Assembly (NCBI GenBank): GCA_001593865.1 | Contig: LUCB01000001.1 | Span: forward strand, 87,670 to 133,890 | DNA from: Candidatus Bathyarchaeota archaeon B24 | GTDB taxonomy: Archaea; Thermoproteota; CALKCG01; B24 | Length of the DNA: 46,221 nucleotides | Reading direction: 5' to 3' | In this document: piece after piece, positions 34,419 through 41,952 of the stretch | Layout: each line of letters begins with the position of its first letter | How positions within the stretch are numbered: the first letter of the stretch is position 1 | Notes under the pieces: generated by a model | Told to the model about the DNA's origin: nothing | Database searches by the model: none | What the model saw: only the letters and a program-made list of their open reading frames with translations | Made by a program: the position numbers and the translations under genes

Positions 34419-35669
34419 CTATCTACGCCGGTAGTAGTACAGCACCTTCTCCAGGGCTTCGGCTATGTCTTCGACATCCTCCTCCGTAAAGTATTCGTTA
34501 CACGGTAGCGTTATAAGTTGCCGTATCGTTTTCTCGGCCTGGGGACACAAGCCCTCGTAGTAATCGATCTCTCTACCATAGAGCGGGCATATCCATGGGC
34601 ATTTCGTCCCGCCGTAGCCTCTCTTCTCGGTGAATAGCGGAGCCATGTATATGGGTTTACCTATGTAGCCAGCCCCGGCCGGTATACCCTCTGCCTGTAG
34701 GGCCTTAACTATATCGTCGAGGGTGGCGTCGAACATCGAGAGTTCTATCTTCAACGGATAGAGCCAGTAGCTGTGTTTACAACCCTTAGGCACCTTAGGC
34801 GGGATAAGCCCATCGATCCCGCTTATCTTCTTTGTTAGAGACTCCGCGACTCTTCTACGCCTCTCGACAACCCATCTAACTTTCTTAAGCTGGGCACGTG
34901 CGACGGCGCCTTGAAGCTCGGTCATCCTATAGTTGAACCCGAGCATTACGTAGGCTCTAGGCAATCCCAAGCTCCTATCCCAGCCCTTATCCATGAACAG
35001 CCTAGCCTTTCTAGCGAGCTCATCGTCGTCGGTGACCGTGATGCCTCCGTCTCCGGTAAACATATGCTTAGACTGCTGGAGGCTGAAACATCCGATGTCT
35101 CCTATGGTGCCCACGAGCCTACCTTTATACTCGGCTAGGTAGGCTTGGGCGCAGTCCTCTATCAGGACGAGGTCTTTCTCCTCGGCGAGTTCGACGAGGG
35201 GATCCATATCGGCGGGTAGACCGAATATGTGCACGGCTATGACCGCCCTAGTTTTATCCGTGACCTTATTCCTAACGTCTTCAGGGTCCAAGTTATACGT
35301 GTCAGGGTCTATATCCGCGAAAACGGGTATGGCGTTTTGACCGAGTATGGCGATTATGGTTCCTATATCCGTCAGAGGAGACGTTATGACTTCCATACCC
35401 GGCCCTATCCCGGCTGCACCGGTGGCTATGTGCAGCGCAGCCGTGCCGGAGGTCGAGGCGACCGCGTGTTTAACCCCGAGAAAACCCGCAAACTCCCTCT
35501 CAAAGCTACTGACCATCGTCCCAGAGTACCGGAATAAAGCCCCAGACTCTACGACCCTCTTGAGGAGTTCAAGCTCTTCACGACCGATGTTTCTCCCAGA
35601 CTTATCGCTCACCGTCGGAAACGGGCTGCGTCTAACAGGCTCCCCACCATGGATAGCGAGCTTAACCAT
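34419..35669 (-). CDS. DegT/DnrJ/EryC1 PLP aminotransferase
   Basis: A 416-residue sugar or cyclitol aminotransferase-like enzyme. AIHGGEPVRRSPFP opens the protein as in the AHBA/StsC-like subgroup; ASTSGTAALHIA binds the PLP phosphate, IEDCAQAYLAEY carries the PLP Asp, and LQQSKHMFTGDGG contains the PLP lysine. It would transfer an amino group to a keto-sugar or keto-cyclitol. I chose ATG 35669 because homologous sequence begins there; earlier in-frame starts at 35684 and 35741 add unlikely residues. No other sugar-nucleotide genes are adjacent. Confidence 0.85.
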   Translation of the reverse strand: MVKLAIHGGEPVRRSPFPTVSDKSGRNIGREELELLKRVVESGALFRYSGTMVSSFEREFAGFLGVKHAVASTSGTAALHIATGAAGIGPGMEVITSPLTDIGTIIAILGQNAIPVFADIDPDTYNLDPEDVRNKVTDKTRAVIAVHIFGLPADMDPLVELAEEKDLVLIEDCAQAYLAEYKGRLVGTIGDIGCFSLQQSKHMFTGDGGITVTDDDELARKARLFMDKGWDRSLGLPRAYVMLGFNYRMTELQGAVARAQLKKVRWVVERRRRVAESLTKKISGIDGLIPPKVPKGCKHSYWLYPLKIELSMFDATLDDIVKALQAEGIPAGAGYIGKPIYMAPLFTEKRGYGGTKCPWICPLYGREIDYYEGLCPQAEKTIRQLITLPCNEYFTEEDVEDIAEALEKVLYYYRRR

Positions 35670-35736
35670 AGAACAACACCACATGGTAATTACCCGGTGA
35701 AGCGTTAAGAGTTTAATCCTCGACACACGGAGGAAA

Positions 35737-35750
35737 ACCATAAATAAGGG
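35737..35750 (+). promoter_or_regulatory. BRE/TATA promoter of tRNA-Met
   Basis: AACCATAAATAAGG lies about 25-38 bases upstream of the tRNA 5' end, the expected position of an archaeal TATA box. Confidence 0.6.
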
Positions 35751-35774
35751 AGCGCTATTCTCAAAAACTATAGA

Positions 35775-35848
35775 GGGCCCGTAGCTCAGCCAGGCAGAGC
35801 GACAGGCTCATAACCTGTTGGTCGGGGGTTCGAATCCCTCCGGGCCCA
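35775..35848 (+). tRNA. tRNA-Met (CAT anticodon), intronless
   Basis: A 74-nt cloverleaf. The acceptor stem is GGGCCCG with CGGGCCC and discriminator A; the D arm starts GCTCAGCCAGGCAGAGC; the anticodon stem ACAGG/CCTGT encloses loop CTCATAA with anticodon CAT; the T arm is GGGGG-TTCGAAT-CCCTC with one G-U pair. CCA is not encoded. It lacks the features expected of the archaeal initiator 5' end, so elongator Met is most likely, though a CAT tRNA-Ile modified at C34 cannot be fully excluded. The anticodon loop has no intron. Confidence 0.93.
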
Positions 35849-35928
35849 CGATTTTCTCTGAAATAAACCCTCAGCGAGGCTGAGGGGTGGTTAGGGAAAA
35901 AACCACGGATATTTAATTTTCTCCCCGA

Positions 35929-36345
35929 CTAACTTAGGTATATTACTTTTAGCCCCATATTCTCTGCTATCTTCTTTTGTTTTCTATCGCTCGTGACTAA
36001 TTTGGCTTCGAGCCTTTTCGTCTGTGCTAGGAATAGACTATCGTAGACAGGGATGAGGTGGTTTAAAGCTATGCTTAACGCCTCGCTTAGATACCTTACG
36101 CTAGGCTCTAAAGCTATTACACCCTCCTCTATAAGCCTCTCTACGTGCTCCTGAAGCCTTACGGCTTGTCGCCTAGTTATTAACTTGAACTTTGTTGCAT
36201 ATTTCCATATGGCGTTCGTGACTTCTACGGCTAAAAGATCCGGAGCATGTGGTTCCATCTCAGGTTCTAAATAGGGAATAACTTCCTCCCAGCCATCTTC
36301 CTTGAGGAGTAGTTTTAAAAATGCCGATGAGTCAACGACTATCAC
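35929..36345 (-). CDS. vapC: VapC-type PIN-domain RNase toxin
   Basis: A 138-residue PIN protein. The acidic active-site residues appear in VVDSSAFLKLL (N-terminal Asp), LAVEVTNAIW (Glu), IPVYDSLFLAQT (Asp) and LVTSDRK (Asp). VapC toxins cut tRNA or rRNA. It overlaps the upstream antitoxin gene by 14 bases. It lies about 80 bases beyond the tRNA-Met gene; tRNAs are both frequent VapC targets and integration sites, though no attachment repeat was seen. Confidence 0.88.
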   Translation of the reverse strand: MIVVDSSAFLKLLLKEDGWEEVIPYLEPEMEPHAPDLLAVEVTNAIWKYATKFKLITRRQAVRLQEHVERLIEEGVIALEPSVRYLSEALSIALNHLIPVYDSLFLAQTKRLEAKLVTSDRKQKKIAENMGLKVIYLS

Positions 36346-36562
36346 GGTCCTCCCTCACAAGCTTATCCGCGGTTCCTCCAGGGGCAGATGGGAGGGTTTG
36401 GATGTATGCGATAAGTTCCTGAAGAGCCTTCCTCCTCTTATGCTCGCTGATCCTCTTCTTTATGAAACTCCTAATCTCCTCGCTCCAGTTAACTTCTCCT
36501 CTAAGCCTGTCCATCTCCCGCTTAACTTCAGGCGGGATACGAATGCTTATAACATCCCCCAT
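36332..36562 (-). CDS. vapB: VapB-type ribbon-helix-helix antitoxin
   Basis: A 76-residue protein starting MGDVISIRIPPEVKREMDRL, a ribbon-helix-helix DNA-binding N-terminus, followed by the helix VNWSEEIRSFIKKRI and a charged tail that would bind the toxin. ATG 36562 is chosen because homology begins there; a longer frame to 36628 adds hydrophobic residues read from the promoter region. It overlaps vapC and probably represses its own promoter just upstream, where the sequence is very AT-rich. Confidence 0.82.
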   Translation of the reverse strand: MGDVISIRIPPEVKREMDRLRGEVNWSEEIRSFIKKRISEHKRRKALQELIAYIQTLPSAPGGTADKLVREDRDSR

Positions 36563-36683
36563 GTAGACCACAATAGACGCTGTTGTAATACAAAATATAA
36601 AGATTTTGTAATTCAAAATCGTAGACACCAGGGTAAATCACAGCGAGCTTCTCCGATATGCGTCGGGGTAGGTCTGAAGCTTT

Positions 36684-38030
36684 TTACCTATTTTCCCCGA
36701 CTTTTATTTGGCTTAGAGGATACCATCCGTCTTTGGCGCGTCCGGCTATGGCTAGGCGGATGGCGGGGGTCTCGGTGGCCGGGTCTACTATCGCGACTGC
36801 TAGCTCGTAGAGCCCGGGTTTGAGGCTTTCAGGCAGCTTAAGCCACGTCGTCACTTCGGTTTTACCGGGTAGCCAGCCTTTAACCGAGGCTTGGCTTGTG
36901 AGGGTGAATTTTTCCCCGCTCTCTGTGTTTTTAAGACGGAAGGCTATTAGGTAATCCCTGTAGGGTGGTGCGACGCCTACGTTTTCCCAGACCGTATGGA
37001 TCAGAAGCGGAGAGCCGGGAAGGACGGCTTTATCGTGTTCAAGTTCTCTGAGGACGAGGCGGTAGCCTATCCTACGGAGGAAGTATTCGATTTCGTGTCT
37101 CGTCCCCTCCGGGATGGGTGCGGATTTATTGTTGAAGTAGCTTACATGGTATTTGAGGGCGTACTCGAATATGTAGTGGATATCCCATCCTTCCTGCTTC
37201 CACTTCCTCATATCCCAGCAGCTTTCGAAGGCGACCGGAGCCTTCTTCCACGCCTCCTCGGCACCGGTTTTTCTGACCTGTTGAGGGTAGAAGTGTTCCA
37301 TGTGGTTCCAGCTCTTCGAGAACCCGCCTAGGTCGCCTAGGCAGTCGGCACGCCAGCCGCAGCCTTTACGTATAGCGTACCTCATACCCTCCTCGTCGTC
37401 GATGTTCATGACCTTAGGAGTGTTCGGGAAGGCCTCGCAATACACGTCGATTATAGCGAGACGTGTTTCAAGACTGGGAAGGCTTAGACCTGTGCCGCTC
37501 ATATGCCACTCGCCCCAGAGCCCTACGGAACCTATATCCACGAGACCCAGGTCGGGATGCCCATCATACCGTTTTCCAAGCTCTTCGATTAGTCTGAAAT
37601 GAGCTTCTTGAAAAATCGGGTCGTCCATATCCGGTATCCAGTGTTTTGGACCGCCTCTTCTCCGGTACTCGAAGCCTCTGCAACCCTTATCCTTCAGCCA
37701 CCGGGGAACATACATGTACTCGCTCCCCGTACCGGCACACATGATGCGGAAGGCTAGTTTCTGACCTGCTTTCCGTGCACGAGCTAACAGGTAATCGAAC
37801 TTCGCGAAGTCTATCTCCCCTTCGACAGGTTCGATTTCGCTCCAGTAAAAGCGGAAATATGCCGATGTGCTCGGTAACCCCTCCAAGTTTTCATCCTCAT
37901 CTGCAAAACGGTGGAAGGTTTGCCAACCCATATCTGGGTTGGCGAGTAATTCATCGATTTCTTCTGGGAAAACCTTCACCTTATCTCTATCCGTAAGAAA
38001 CCACCATCCGCTAATCAGACCGCTAGGCAT
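36684..38030 (-). CDS. Glycosidase-like protein (DUF4832-type, TIM barrel plus beta domain)
   Basis: A 448-residue protein. The N-terminal two thirds resemble a clan GH-A-like barrel: ANPDMGWQTFHRF, TSAYFRFYWSEIEPVEGEID with DFAKFDYLL (typical of GH42/GH5-like barrels), and VDIGSVGLWGEWH, whose Glu may be catalytic. The C-terminal part (LVLRELEHDKAVLPGSPLLI onward) is an Ig-like or beta-sandwich domain with LKPGLYELAVAIVDP. No signal peptide is present, so it acts inside the cell. It is divergent from another glycosidase-like gene at 38.1 kb. The start is uncertain: ATG 38030 is nearly inside an AT-rich box. I recall such proteins as DUF4832; the substrate is unknown. Confidence 0.65.
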   Translation of the reverse strand: MPSGLISGWWFLTDRDKVKVFPEEIDELLANPDMGWQTFHRFADEDENLEGLPSTSAYFRFYWSEIEPVEGEIDFAKFDYLLARARKAGQKLAFRIMCAGTGSEYMYVPRWLKDKGCRGFEYRRRGGPKHWIPDMDDPIFQEAHFRLIEELGKRYDGHPDLGLVDIGSVGLWGEWHMSGTGLSLPSLETRLAIIDVYCEAFPNTPKVMNIDDEEGMRYAIRKGCGWRADCLGDLGGFSKSWNHMEHFYPQQVRKTGAEEAWKKAPVAFESCWDMRKWKQEGWDIHYIFEYALKYHVSYFNNKSAPIPEGTRHEIEYFLRRIGYRLVLRELEHDKAVLPGSPLLIHTVWENVGVAPPYRDYLIAFRLKNTESGEKFTLTSQASVKGWLPGKTEVTTWLKLPESLKPGLYELAVAIVDPATETPAIRLAIAGRAKDGWYPLSQIKVGENR

Positions 38031-38124
38031 ATAATTTTAACGTCACCTACCGCCCATAAACCATGGATTTTCCGAGTTTGAGACCTAAACGACAAATATC
38101 GCTACCCGGTAAATAAGGGCTGGT

Positions 38125-39453
38125 ATGTTCTCGGACGACGATAGGATACGACCCTGGCGAGACAATAGATATTATTGGGAGTATAATGGGAAGCCCACGC
38201 TTCTGCTGGGAGGCTCGGATGAAGATAACTTGTTCAACCACCCGGAGTTGATGATGCGTAACCTGGAGGCTTTAGCGGAGTGCGGCGGCAACTATATACG
38301 CTGCACGCTCTCGTGTAGAGACCCCGGTAACCTGTGGCCCTTCGCCATGGTTGATGGGAGATACGACTTGGATAGGTTCGACGCCAGGTTCTGGGGTAGG
38401 CTTAGGAGCTGCCTCAGAGAGGCTCGAAAGCGCGATATAATAGTCCAGGTGGAGCTATGGGATCCCCACGACTTCTGGGACAGAGGCGACGCCAAGATAT
38501 GGTCGAGGAACCCATGGAACCCCGCCATGAACGTCAACTACACCGCTGAGAATACTAGGTTGAAGGAGAGGTGGGACATCCACCCGTCCACGCAGCCAAC
38601 CCCCTTCTTCCTATCCCCTGTTCTCAAGGACGACGTTCTCCTCAGCTATCAGGAAAAGTTTGTCGTGAAGGTTCTTGAAGAGACCCTGGATTTCCCCAAC
38701 GTGCTCTACTGCATAGATAACGAGGTAAGGGCTCCTCCTGAGTGGACGCTGTACTGGGCTAGGCTCGTGCATAGGGTTGCTAGGGAGCATGGAGTCGAGG
38801 TTCAGCTGACGGAGATGTGGGATCCCTGGGACCTGAGACATGAGCTGCACAGCGTAACCTACGCTCATCCTGAACTCTTCACGTTCACAGAGGTCTCTCA
38901 GAACAACTGGAACAGCGGAAGAACACACTATGAGCGGCTGATATGGTTCAGAAACACGCTCATGAAATACGGAGGCCCTAGACCTATGAATAACGTAAAA
39001 ATCTATGGTGCCCCAGAACCACGTAAACAAGCCATCCCTGAGCTTAACGTGGATAGGTTCTGGAAGTGCATATTCGCCGGGTGTGCGAGCGCTAGGTTTC
39101 ATAGACCCCCAACCGGTATCGGTTTGACCGAGACCTCTCGAAGAACGATAAAGGCGGCGAGAACCTTCACCTCAAGCTTTAACCTGTTTAACTGCGAGCC
39201 TAGACCCGATTTGATAGAAGACGCTGAACGCGAAGCGTACTGCTTAGCAGAACCCGGTGAAACGTATGCGCTATACCTACCTAGAGGTTCAAGGGTCAAG
39301 CTTAGAGCCGGCATCTCTAAGGTTAAGACCATGTGGTTCAACGTCGAGAAGTGCAGATTTACGGGAACAGAAACCCTCGTGTCAGAGGATTATGTCTTCC
39401 GTATAAAGCCTCCCTCACGAGGTTTATGGCTAGCTCTCTTAAGCACGTCTTAA
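38125..39453 (+). CDS. Glycoside-hydrolase-like TIM-barrel protein
   Basis: A 442-residue protein. It begins with the pattern WRDNRYYWEYNGKPTLLLGG and proceeds through GGNYIRCTLSCRD and RDIIVQVELWDPHDFW, as in GH140/DUF4038-like barrels. FPNVLYCIDNEVRAPPEW has an Asn-Glu pair (N199-E200) in the place of the acid/base of clan GH-A enzymes, and FTFTEVSQNNWNS could hold the second carboxylate. A short beta domain ends the protein (ETYALYLPRGSRVKLRAG). No signal peptide is seen. It lies between the divergent DUF4832-like gene and the sugar dehydrogenase-like genes, so a role in breaking down a plant- or microbe-derived glycoside is plausible but not shown. Confidence 0.65.
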   Translation: MFSDDDRIRPWRDNRYYWEYNGKPTLLLGGSDEDNLFNHPELMMRNLEALAECGGNYIRCTLSCRDPGNLWPFAMVDGRYDLDRFDARFWGRLRSCLREARKRDIIVQVELWDPHDFWDRGDAKIWSRNPWNPAMNVNYTAENTRLKERWDIHPSTQPTPFFLSPVLKDDVLLSYQEKFVVKVLEETLDFPNVLYCIDNEVRAPPEWTLYWARLVHRVAREHGVEVQLTEMWDPWDLRHELHSVTYAHPELFTFTEVSQNNWNSGRTHYERLIWFRNTLMKYGGPRPMNNVKIYGAPEPRKQAIPELNVDRFWKCIFAGCASARFHRPPTGIGLTETSRRTIKAARTFTSSFNLFNCEPRPDLIEDAEREAYCLAEPGETYALYLPRGSRVKLRAGISKVKTMWFNVEKCRFTGTETLVSEDYVFRIKPPSRGLWLALLSTS

Positions 39454-39593
39454 AACGTTAGAGCCTTCTCAGACATAACAGCATTCAGCCATCTGGACGA
39501 ACTGGCCGAAACTGTCAGGCATGAATCATTAAATTTCAGACGTTAATGTATATTTTAGTTCATTCATTTATAAAGAAAAAAAATTCCCGGGAA

Positions 39594-39612
39594 TAGTTTA
39601 ACTTATAAGCCA
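39594..39612 (+). promoter_or_regulatory. TATA-like promoter upstream of dehydrogenase gene
   Basis: AGTTTAACTTATAAGCC lies about 30-45 bases before TTG 39643. The spacer 39454-39593 before it is AT-rich, with an A run near 39576-39583, and contains no gene that I can see. Confidence 0.4.
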
Positions 39613-39642
39613 AGTCTGGTTGATCGCCCACGGTGACAGGGT

Positions 39643-40695
39643 TTGCCTAGGGAGCTAATCCTGACAGCCCCCAGAACTCTTGAGCTTAGGGAGTATGAAG
39701 AATCTCCTCTTAAGCCTAGTCAGGTCAGGGTTAGGAGTATCCTAACGGCTGAGAAGCATGGCACAACGCTGGCGGAGTACAGGGGTGTAACAGCTTTCCA
39801 CAATAAGCGGTACGACCCGAAGCTCGGGCTATTCCTAAAGCTGAAACCTGGTGAAAAGCCGTCTGCCAGATATCCGGCTAGGGTTGGGAACATGACGGTA
39901 GGCGTGGTCGTCGAGGTCGGGGAGGGAGTTTCAAGGTTTAAGGTCGGGGATAGGGTTTACGGGTACTTACCCGTCAGGGAGACCCACACGGTTGAGGAGA
40001 GCTATGAGTATATTTGGCATGCACCACCTGAGCTTAGCGATGAGGAGCTTGTCTGCATAGACCCGGCGGTGGTTGCTCTTATGGGAGTCAGGGAGGGGCA
40101 TGTGAGGCTTGGAGACACCGTCGCTGTTTTCGGGCTTGGAGCCATAGGGTTGATGACCGTTCAAATGGCTAGGCTCTCGGGAAGCCTTAAGGTGATAGCG
40201 GTTGAGCCCATAGATCTTAGGAGGAAGCTTGCCGAGCGGTATGGTGCAGACCATGTGATAAACCCGAGAACTTGCGACCCTGGGCTTGAGGTTAAAAAGC
40301 TTACAAACGGACGCGGTGTAGATGTCTCCATAGACACGAGCGGCTCCTACAGGGCTCTACATCAAGCTATAAGATGCACAGCCTACGGTGGAAAGGTGGT
40401 GCCGGTTTCGTGGTATCATGGAGACGCCCTGGGGCTGGACCTCGGTGAAGAGTGGCATTTCAACAGATATGTCATGGTATCGGGTGCGAGGGTTGAGAGC
40501 GAGCCCTACAGAGACCACCCCAGGTGGTATAGGGCTAGGGTCTACGAGACGGTGGTCGAACTCTTTAGGCGTAGGATGCTCAGGGTCGACGGGATGCTCA
40601 ACCCGATAGTTCCGCTGGAGGAGGCTGTAGAGGCTTATAGGCTAATAGACGAGCACCCCGAGCAAACAGTTAAGCTAGCCATAAAATACGGCTAA
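39643..40695 (+). CDS. MDR-superfamily (zinc-type alcohol dehydrogenase-like) oxidoreductase
   Basis: A 350-residue medium-chain dehydrogenase. The N-terminal GroES-like domain has VGVVVEVGEGVSRFKVGDRV, and the Rossmann domain VAVFGLGAIGLMTVQMA with the nucleotide-specifying VIAVEPIDLRRKLA, suggesting NAD. The usual catalytic-zinc Cys near the N-terminus (GxCxxD) is absent, and instead RSILTAEKHGTTLAEYRG is seen, like bacterial sugar-pathway MDRs of the bacteriochlorophyllide/threonine-like group. The substrate may be a sugar, given the glycosidase and Gfo/Idh neighbours. The start is TTG 39643 after GGTGACAGGG. Confidence 0.82.
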   Translation: MPRELILTAPRTLELREYEESPLKPSQVRVRSILTAEKHGTTLAEYRGVTAFHNKRYDPKLGLFLKLKPGEKPSARYPARVGNMTVGVVVEVGEGVSRFKVGDRVYGYLPVRETHTVEESYEYIWHAPPELSDEELVCIDPAVVALMGVREGHVRLGDTVAVFGLGAIGLMTVQMARLSGSLKVIAVEPIDLRRKLAERYGADHVINPRTCDPGLEVKKLTNGRGVDVSIDTSGSYRALHQAIRCTAYGGKVVPVSWYHGDALGLDLGEEWHFNRYVMVSGARVESEPYRDHPRWYRARVYETVVELFRRRMLRVDGMLNPIVPLEEAVEAYRLIDEHPEQTVKLAIKYG

Positions 40696-40804
40696 CCGTT
40701 GAACTACCGTCTGAAGCTCGTCGATTTCAGAGCTAGGACGTGTAAGGTAAGGTTATGGTTAAGCGTATAAGTCTGGGCTTGTATGCTATGCTCAGGTGGT
40801 AGGT

Positions 40805-41863
40805 GTGTCTAAATATTCGGTCGGGGTCGTGGGTTGCGGTGGTATAGCCCCTAGCCATATCCGGGGTTGGCTGGATACAGGGTCCGCCGAGGTGGTCGCG
40901 GTCGCCGATATAGACCTCGCCAGGGCTAAGGCTTTGGCCGATAAGTTTGGTGTCGAGAGGTTCTACGGCGATTATACGGAGATGCTTAGGGAGGAGAGCT
41001 TAGACCTTGTGAGCATCTGCACGTGGGCTCAGACCCATGCCGAGATAACGGTTAGAGCCGCCGAAAACGGTGTTAAGGGTATCTTATGCGAGAAACCTAT
41101 GGCCGTGAGTTTAGGCGAGGCCGATGAGATGGTCGAAACATGCGACAGGTATGGTGTTAAGTTGGCTGTGAGATACCAGCGTAGGTTTCACCCGGTCCAC
41201 CTATCCGTTAGAAAGCTCATCTCAGAAGGCTCCATCGGAAGGCCTATGTTGGCGCATGGGAGGAGGGAGGACGGTCTTCTCAACAACGGCTCGCACATGA
41301 TAAATACCGTCAGGTTCTGGCTGGGAGACCCCGAGCCCGATTGGGTCATCGGTCAGGTCGAGCGTAAGACGGATAGGTATGAGAGGGGTATACCCATAGA
41401 GGACCTATGTATGGGTCTCGTCGCTTTCAAAGACGGTGCTAAGCTGCTTATAGAGTCAGATACACCCGTCTCATCCCGTCTGGAGTGGTTTCAGGTGGTA
41501 TTGGAGTGTTCAGACGGCTTAGTGTTCGTTACCGATAGGGAGGCTAGGGTTTTATCGAGCGACGGGTGGTTTAAGCTTGAGCCTGTTAAAGACGAAGCCA
41601 CAGAGTTTTCGCAGCTGATAGATTGGGTCGAGGGGAAGGTCGATAGTCACAGAAGTAGCGGCTATCAGGCTCGGATAGATATCGAGATTATGATGGCTAT
41701 ATACGAGTCAAGCCGCACTAGGAGCTTGGTACGCATGCCTCTAGAGACCTCGGAGAATCCTCTGTTCATGATGATTAGGGAGGGTAAACTACCGGTTCTT
41801 AAACCCGGGAGATACGACATAAGGCTTCCAAAAGAGCTGTGGGGCTTGCTTAAACCACCTTAA
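40805..41863 (+). CDS. Gfo/Idh/MocA-family oxidoreductase
   Basis: A 352-residue NAD(P)-dependent dehydrogenase. VGVVGCGGIAPSHIRGW is the nucleotide loop, VSICTWAQTHAEIT and GILCEKPMAVS carry the EKP catalytic-lysine motif, RYQRRFHPVH and NNGSHMINTVRFWLGDP form the substrate side. It likely oxidises a sugar, amino-sugar or cyclitol. GTG 40805 has AGGTGG six bases upstream; a GTG at 40796 is in frame but overlaps that site. It lies between the MDR dehydrogenase and the GH36 gene on the same strand, suggesting a joint pathway. Confidence 0.85.
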   Translation: MSKYSVGVVGCGGIAPSHIRGWLDTGSAEVVAVADIDLARAKALADKFGVERFYGDYTEMLREESLDLVSICTWAQTHAEITVRAAENGVKGILCEKPMAVSLGEADEMVETCDRYGVKLAVRYQRRFHPVHLSVRKLISEGSIGRPMLAHGRREDGLLNNGSHMINTVRFWLGDPEPDWVIGQVERKTDRYERGIPIEDLCMGLVAFKDGAKLLIESDTPVSSRLEWFQVVLECSDGLVFVTDREARVLSSDGWFKLEPVKDEATEFSQLIDWVEGKVDSHRSSGYQARIDIEIMMAIYESSRTRSLVRMPLETSENPLFMMIREGKLPVLKPGRYDIRLPKELWGLLKPP

Positions 41864-41952
41864 TCCAACCATTTTCCCCACACTATGGTGATATACCCGG
41901 GGGTTCGATAACGCTAAAATCTATCATAACCCGTTAATTCTTACGAACAGCT

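Noticed and set aside
35775-35848. Intron in the tRNA
   Set aside because: The anticodon loop is exactly seven bases and the stems close normally.
36302-36823. 173-codon plus-strand open frame over vapB and the spacer
   Set aside because: Antisense to vapBC and to the end of the DUF4832-like gene; low-quality translation without motifs.
38611-39102. 163-codon minus-strand open frame
   Set aside because: Opposite strand of the glycoside-hydrolase-like gene, no family features.
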